Made by a program: the position numbers and the translations under genes. Below, piece by piece: positions 59,393-62,551 of a stretch of DNA of 62,551 nt. The notes beneath the pieces were generated by a model. That model had not been told where the DNA came from. It made no database searches and saw only the letters and a list, made by a program, of their open reading frames with translations. Each line of letters begins with the position of its first letter. Positions within the stretch are counted from its first letter, which is position 1. This DNA is from JAPUDQ01 sp964573015 (GTDB lineage Bacteria; Patescibacteriota; Saccharimonadia; Saccharimonadales; Saccharimonadaceae): NCBI GenBank assembly GCA_964573015.1, contig CAZNHZ010000004.1, positions 1 through 62,551 of the forward strand, in the 5' to 3' direction.

Positions 59393-59854
59393 ATGTCCTA
59401 CACTTCCTATGCAGATGACTACCGAGATATCGATTTTCGCCTCCATCCCGAAAAGTACCATATAGGCAAGGGCGAACAAGGTGTGTTGATAGCTGAGCCC
59501 TACAAGTCTGAAATACTGCCGCACTGGCGGTTCAAGACGCCAGACGTTGCCGAGCAGTCAGCCTCAAAAATCTACTCAATGTTCCTAGAGTACCTCAACC
59601 AAGACGATTTCGTGGGCGCCGATATGGCACGCAAATTTTTGCAAATGGGGTTCACCCGCGCTCGCCGCTATGCAAATCACGCTGATGGCAAAAAATATGC
59701 GGCTGACGGTAGCGTCAACTCTCAGGCGACCGACTGGGCAACTTCTCCAAAAGCCGAATCGGCACGGATATTTTACGAGCACTACGTGCGTGCCAAAGAC
59801 GACGAGCGTTATGCCATGCTGAGAAACCGTCACAAAGCGAGGCAAACGTCATGA
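59393..59854 (+). CDS. DUF4385 protein
   Basis: 153-aa protein of the DUF4385 family: DIDFRLHPEKYHIGKGEQGVLIAEPYKSEILPHWRF and MARKFLQMGFTRARRYANHADGKKY. Function unknown. Start at 59393, since the -10 box excludes the upstream ATG at 59351. Overlaps the photolyase by four bases. Confidence 0.88.
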   Translation: MSYTSYADDYRDIDFRLHPEKYHIGKGEQGVLIAEPYKSEILPHWRFKTPDVAEQSASKIYSMFLEYLNQDDFVGADMARKFLQMGFTRARRYANHADGKKYAADGSVNSQATDWATSPKAESARIFYEHYVRAKDDERYAMLRNRHKARQTS

Positions 59855-61254
59855 AACGCGTCATCGTGTGGTTCCGCGGCGATCTAAGAGTGCACGACCA
59901 CCCGGCGCTGGCGGCTGCCTGCGCGGACGCCGACGAAGTCGTGCCCCTCTTTATCCTCGACCCGCATTTTTTGGCAACGAAACGCGGCTCCAACCGCAAT
60001 CGATTTTTGCGAGAGAGCCTCGTCGATCTCGATGGCTCACTCCGACAGCTGGGTGGTCGACTTATCGTGCGCAGCGGCACCCCAGAAGACATATTGCCTA
60101 CGATTGTCACTGAAGTGGACGCGACGACTGTTTACTACATCAGCGATTACACGCCGTATTCGATCCAGCGGGACAAGACACTGGCGGACACGATGGCCCA
60201 GCGCGGTGTCGCGTTCATCGGCTGCAGCGGCAAGTTAGTGGTCAGCGAAGGCATGAAACTCGTCACAAAAACAGGTGCTCGATACAAAGTCTTTACCCCG
60301 TTTTGGAAAGCCTGGATGGGCCTGCCGCGCCGAGCGCTCGTTGATATACCGCAGCGCGTCGTCGTGCCGGATATCCCAAGTGATACGTTGCCGCAGCTGG
60401 ATGATATCACCTCACCGGAAGAGCTTTCGCCCGATGTCGTGCCGGGCGGTGAAACAGCCGGGCGGGCACGATTTGAGCAGTTTTTACGCGACGACATTGC
60501 CGCATATCATCAGGAGCAAAACGATTTGAGTCAAGATCGTACCTCGCATATGAGTGCGTATTTGCATTTCGGCTGCATGAGCCCGCTCGAACTCGAGCAA
60601 CTGCTCCCGGATAGCAAAGGAGCTAGAGCCTGGAATCGACAATTGGCATGGCGTGAATTTTATTATTATATTCTGTTGCACTTCCCCTCGACGACACAGC
60701 GCGCATTTCAAGCGCAGTATGCAAATCTGAGGTGGAGTAACAATCCCGAACTCTTCGAAGCCTGGCGCACCGGGCGCACTGGCTACCCTATTGTTGACGC
60801 CGGGATGCGACAGTTACGCCGAGAGGGGTTCATGCACAATCGAGCACGGCTCATCGTCGGCTCGTTTTTGACGAAGGATTTGTGGTGCGATTGGCGACGT
60901 GGTGAGGAGTATTTTATGACGATGCTTATCGACGGCGACGTGGCAAATAACATCGGAAACTGGCAGTGGATTGCGAGCGTTGGCGTTGACCCGGCACCCG
61001 TCTACCGGCGACTCTACAATCCCACGCTTCAGGCGAAAAAGTTTGATCCATCCGGAGCCTATATACGTCGATACGTCCCAGAGCTACAGCATGTGCACGA
61101 CAAATATATCTATGAACCTTGGACAATGCCCGAGCAGATTCAACACGAAAGTAGCGTCGTGATTGGTATCGATTATCCTCGTCCCGTCGTCGATCACGCC
61201 GAGGCACGTAGATATGCACTCGAGCAGTACCGCAGTCAGCGAGACGAGTCATAG
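59851..61254 (+). CDS. phrB: Deoxyribodipyrimidine photolyase
   Basis: 467-aa light-driven repair enzyme for UV dimers, cryptochrome/photolyase family. N-terminal antenna domain (VWFRGDLRVHDHPALAAAC) and FAD domain with RTGYPIVDAGMRQLRREGFMHNRARLIVGSFLTKDLWCDWRRGEEYF and DGDVANNIGNWQW. Tryptophan chain residues appear present. Divergent from crt, consistent with co-ordinated photoprotection. Confidence 0.95.
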   Translation: MKRVIVWFRGDLRVHDHPALAAACADADEVVPLFILDPHFLATKRGSNRNRFLRESLVDLDGSLRQLGGRLIVRSGTPEDILPTIVTEVDATTVYYISDYTPYSIQRDKTLADTMAQRGVAFIGCSGKLVVSEGMKLVTKTGARYKVFTPFWKAWMGLPRRALVDIPQRVVVPDIPSDTLPQLDDITSPEELSPDVVPGGETAGRARFEQFLRDDIAAYHQEQNDLSQDRTSHMSAYLHFGCMSPLELEQLLPDSKGARAWNRQLAWREFYYYILLHFPSTTQRAFQAQYANLRWSNNPELFEAWRTGRTGYPIVDAGMRQLRREGFMHNRARLIVGSFLTKDLWCDWRRGEEYFMTMLIDGDVANNIGNWQWIASVGVDPAPVYRRLYNPTLQAKKFDPSGAYIRRYVPELQHVHDKYIYEPWTMPEQIQHESSVVIGIDYPRPVVDHAEARRYALEQYRSQRDES

Positions 61255-61266
61255 TATACTAGACGT

Positions 61267-61905
61267 ATGATTACCGTTGCAGTGATAGGCGCTGAGGGCA
61301 AAAGCGGCCAACAGTTTGTACGAGCAGCACTCACACAGGGCTGGCGCGTTCGAGCTGGCGTGCATCAAACAGGTGCGCGCACGTTGCCGCAGCATGATAA
61401 TCTCGTCACGATCTCCTGCAATGCGCTCGAGCGCAAGGATGTTGACCAGCTGTTACAGGGCGCTGATGTTGTCGTCAGCATGATTGGTCACGGCAAGCAC
61501 AGCCCTGCCCGACTCCAAACCGATGCCATCCGCACTGTCGTTGAGACGATGAACGCGCATGGTATCACGCGGTTGATTTCGCTGACAGGGACTGGCGTAC
61601 GTTTCCCTGGTGATCATATTCCGCTGTATGATTATGCCCTCAATATTCCCTTAAAATTCCTGATGAGCGCCCGCATAGAGGATGGCATCGCTCATGCCAA
61701 AGTGCTTCAAGAGTCATCCCTCGAGTGGACGATTATCCGCTGTCTCAAATTAACAAATGGTCAAGTCGAGATGTACAGTTTGACACCTCATGGCCCAGCA
61801 AAATTATTTGTTCCGCGTAAGACCGTCGCCGACGCGGCTGTCAGGTGCATCGATGAACGCCTTTTCATACGGCAAGCTCCTATCATTTCTCCACTTCGTA
61901 CATAA
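61267..61905 (+). CDS. NAD(P)-binding NmrA/SDR-like protein
   Basis: 212-aa Rossmann protein: VAVIGAEGKSGQQFVRAALTQG, DVVVSMIGHGKHSPARLQTDAIRTVVETM, LISLTGTGVRFPGD and WTIIRCLKLTNG. Resembles NAD(P)H-binding reductase/epimerase proteins of the NmrA type. TATACT lies 6 bases before the ATG, giving its own leaderless message 12 bases after the photolyase stop. Confidence 0.85.
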   Translation: MITVAVIGAEGKSGQQFVRAALTQGWRVRAGVHQTGARTLPQHDNLVTISCNALERKDVDQLLQGADVVVSMIGHGKHSPARLQTDAIRTVVETMNAHGITRLISLTGTGVRFPGDHIPLYDYALNIPLKFLMSARIEDGIAHAKVLQESSLEWTIIRCLKLTNGQVEMYSLTPHGPAKLFVPRKTVADAAVRCIDERLFIRQAPIISPLRT

Positions 61906-62084
61906 GTTCACCGATTATCTCATAGTGAGATACTGGCGATCGACGTCACGATAACGGCGCATGCGTTGTACTGCATGCGCAATCTTTCCGTACGGTGATC
62001 CCACCGGGAATGTTCTCGGGACGTACCGCCCGCCTTTGTTGCGAGCAACAGGTGGCGAGCGTATCGGCCCTCTGGAGAGAGCCT
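61906..62084. other. Region between NAD(P)-binding gene and P4
   Basis: No credible gene. Contains dyads (GCGCATGCGTTGTACTGCATGCGC near 61958), GATCCCACCGGGAATG similar to motifs at 52,750 and 52,815, and GGCCCTCTGGAGAGAGCC beside P4. It may be another degenerate boundary. Confidence 0.35.
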
Positions 62085-62129
62085 CACCAAAGTAAATACC
62101 CCTCACAACGAGGGGTATTTACTTTGGTG
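62085..62129. repeat. 45-bp palindrome P4
   Basis: Arms CACCAAAGTAAATACCCCTC and its exact complement GAGGGGTATTTACTTTGGTG with loop ACAAC. Same length and CACC/GGTG ends as P1-P3, different arm sequence. It reads into the tail LVTHLGRTWNAVIEDLIRL. Upstream (61906-62084) is no recognised gene. Confidence 0.75.
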
Positions 62130-62219
62130 ACCCATTTGGGGCGCACCTGGAACGCTGTTATTGAAGATTTGATACGACTCAGCGAGTTATTGGATGACGA
62201 GGAGGCTGGCAATGTTTAG
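62124..62219 (+). pseudogene. ORF tail overlapping PLD gene start
   Basis: Out of P4 the frame reads LVTHLGRTWNAVIEDL..LSELLDDEEAGNV, stop at 62219, overlapping the PLD gene start by 8 bases, so it could serve translational coupling. It resembles the tail at 54321 and the recombinase C-terminus. An upstream continuation of this frame to 61995 shows no recognisable protein. Confidence 0.5.
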
Positions 62220-62551
62220 CCTATTCCGTCGAGCAAATATTGAGCTGCTGTATTCTAATTTGTATGATGAGGTGAGTTTTTATCCGCACTTCTTTAAGGA
62301 TATTAAACAGGCAAGAAAATCCATTTTGATTGAAAGCCCGTATCTAACCATTCGGCGAGCCGAGCAATTGGCGTCCGTTGCCGCAAAAGTGTCGCATAAA
62401 GGTGTGAGCATCAAGGTGTTTACGCGGTATCCTGGCCATCATACACCCAGGTTACGCGCTGAGGCTGAGGAAGCGATAGGGATATTACAAACTTCAGGCA
62501 TACGAGTTTTTATCTCACATGATTTACGCCACCGTAAAATTGCCATCATAG
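62212..62551 (+). CDS. PLD-family protein, cut by right edge
   Basis: 113 codons visible: MFSLFRRANIELLYSN, then FKDIKQARKSILIESPYLTIRRAEQL, and HRKIAII at the end, the start of an HKD motif (HxKxxxxD). Belongs to the phospholipase D superfamily, which includes cardiolipin synthases, nucleases and helicase-linked PLDs. GAGGAGG lies 8 bases before the ATG. Confidence 0.8.
   Translation, partial: MFSLFRRANIELLYSNLYDEVSFYPHFFKDIKQARKSILIESPYLTIRRAEQLASVAAKVSHKGVSIKVFTRYPGHHTPRLRAEAEEAIGILQTSGIRVFISHDLRHRKIAII

Noticed and set aside
1..62551. CRISPR array
   Set aside because: No regularly spaced direct repeats and no cas genes; the Cas2-like fold at 24 kb belongs to a PaaX-type regulator.
54483..62551. 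Rhodopsin or retinal (beta-carotene cleavage) pathway
   Set aside because: No opsin or carotenoid oxygenase gene is present; cyclase and elongase types point to C50 carotenoids.

Overview
The window looks like a chromosome segment of a Patescibacteria/CPR bacterium, most probably a Saccharibacteria (TM7) relative. This is inference from several signs: compact minus-strand operons with 1-4 base overlaps, a shortened AlaS (625 aa, no C-Ala domain) and UvrC (532 aa), many genes whose -10 box lies only 6-9 bases before the start codon (leaderless mRNAs), a RAYT transposase, and standard TGA/TAA/TAG stops (so not code 25). No rRNA or tRNA gene was recognised.

Layout. 1-6.4 kb is an accessory region: a large serine recombinase running off the left edge, then two cargo blocks (HEPN/AbiU2-like protein, HAD phosphatase and EamA exporter; then a GRDP-like high-GC gene and a methyltransferase), each enclosed by inverted copies of hairpin-rich repeats. 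6.4-22.7 kb is housekeeping: an oligopeptide-binding protein, SecG, UvrC, an MFS carrier, a thioredoxin with a CstR-like repressor, a Nudix gene with an in-frame stop, TrhO, an ABC exporter, L25, DedA, UvrA and exonuclease I. 22.7-23.7 kb is gene-free and holds a roughly 940-nt highly structured RNA candidate with a consensus promoter and a terminator. 23.7-42.4 kb holds a PaaX-like regulator between two palindromes, ObgE, a second promoter-terminator unit around a small stop-interrupted ORF, a LysM-CHAP hydrolase with a structured leader, MltG, RuvX, a membrane protein, a PilM/FtsA-like ATPase, AlaS, IscS-YdcF-MnmA, TatD and MetG. 42.5-52.6 kb holds RAYT, a laccase-domain protein, RsmA with a YabE-like lysozyme, UvrD, TpiA and Pgk.

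52.6-62.5 kb is accessory again. A small cargo block (DUF1697, broken RidA) is followed by a photoprotection island: crtE-crtB-crtI-crtYe-crtYf-crtEb, predicted to make a C50 carotenoid, divergent from DUF4385-photolyase-NAD(P)-binding protein. The island lies between two 45-bp palindromes of the same family as those at the 4.6 and 6.4 kb cargo junctions. The last gene is a PLD-family protein cut by the right edge.

The strongest unexplained pattern is the boundary element. A 45-bp palindrome (CACCAAG...CTTGGTG) or its single-arm GGTG end is joined to short ORF tails, some resembling the recombinase C-terminus, followed by hairpins whose stems differ but stay complementary around a conserved loop. 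Comparison of copies places breakpoints exactly at GGTG/CACC, which suggests recombinase-driven exchange that brings cargo, some of it apparently actinobacterial, into this genome.
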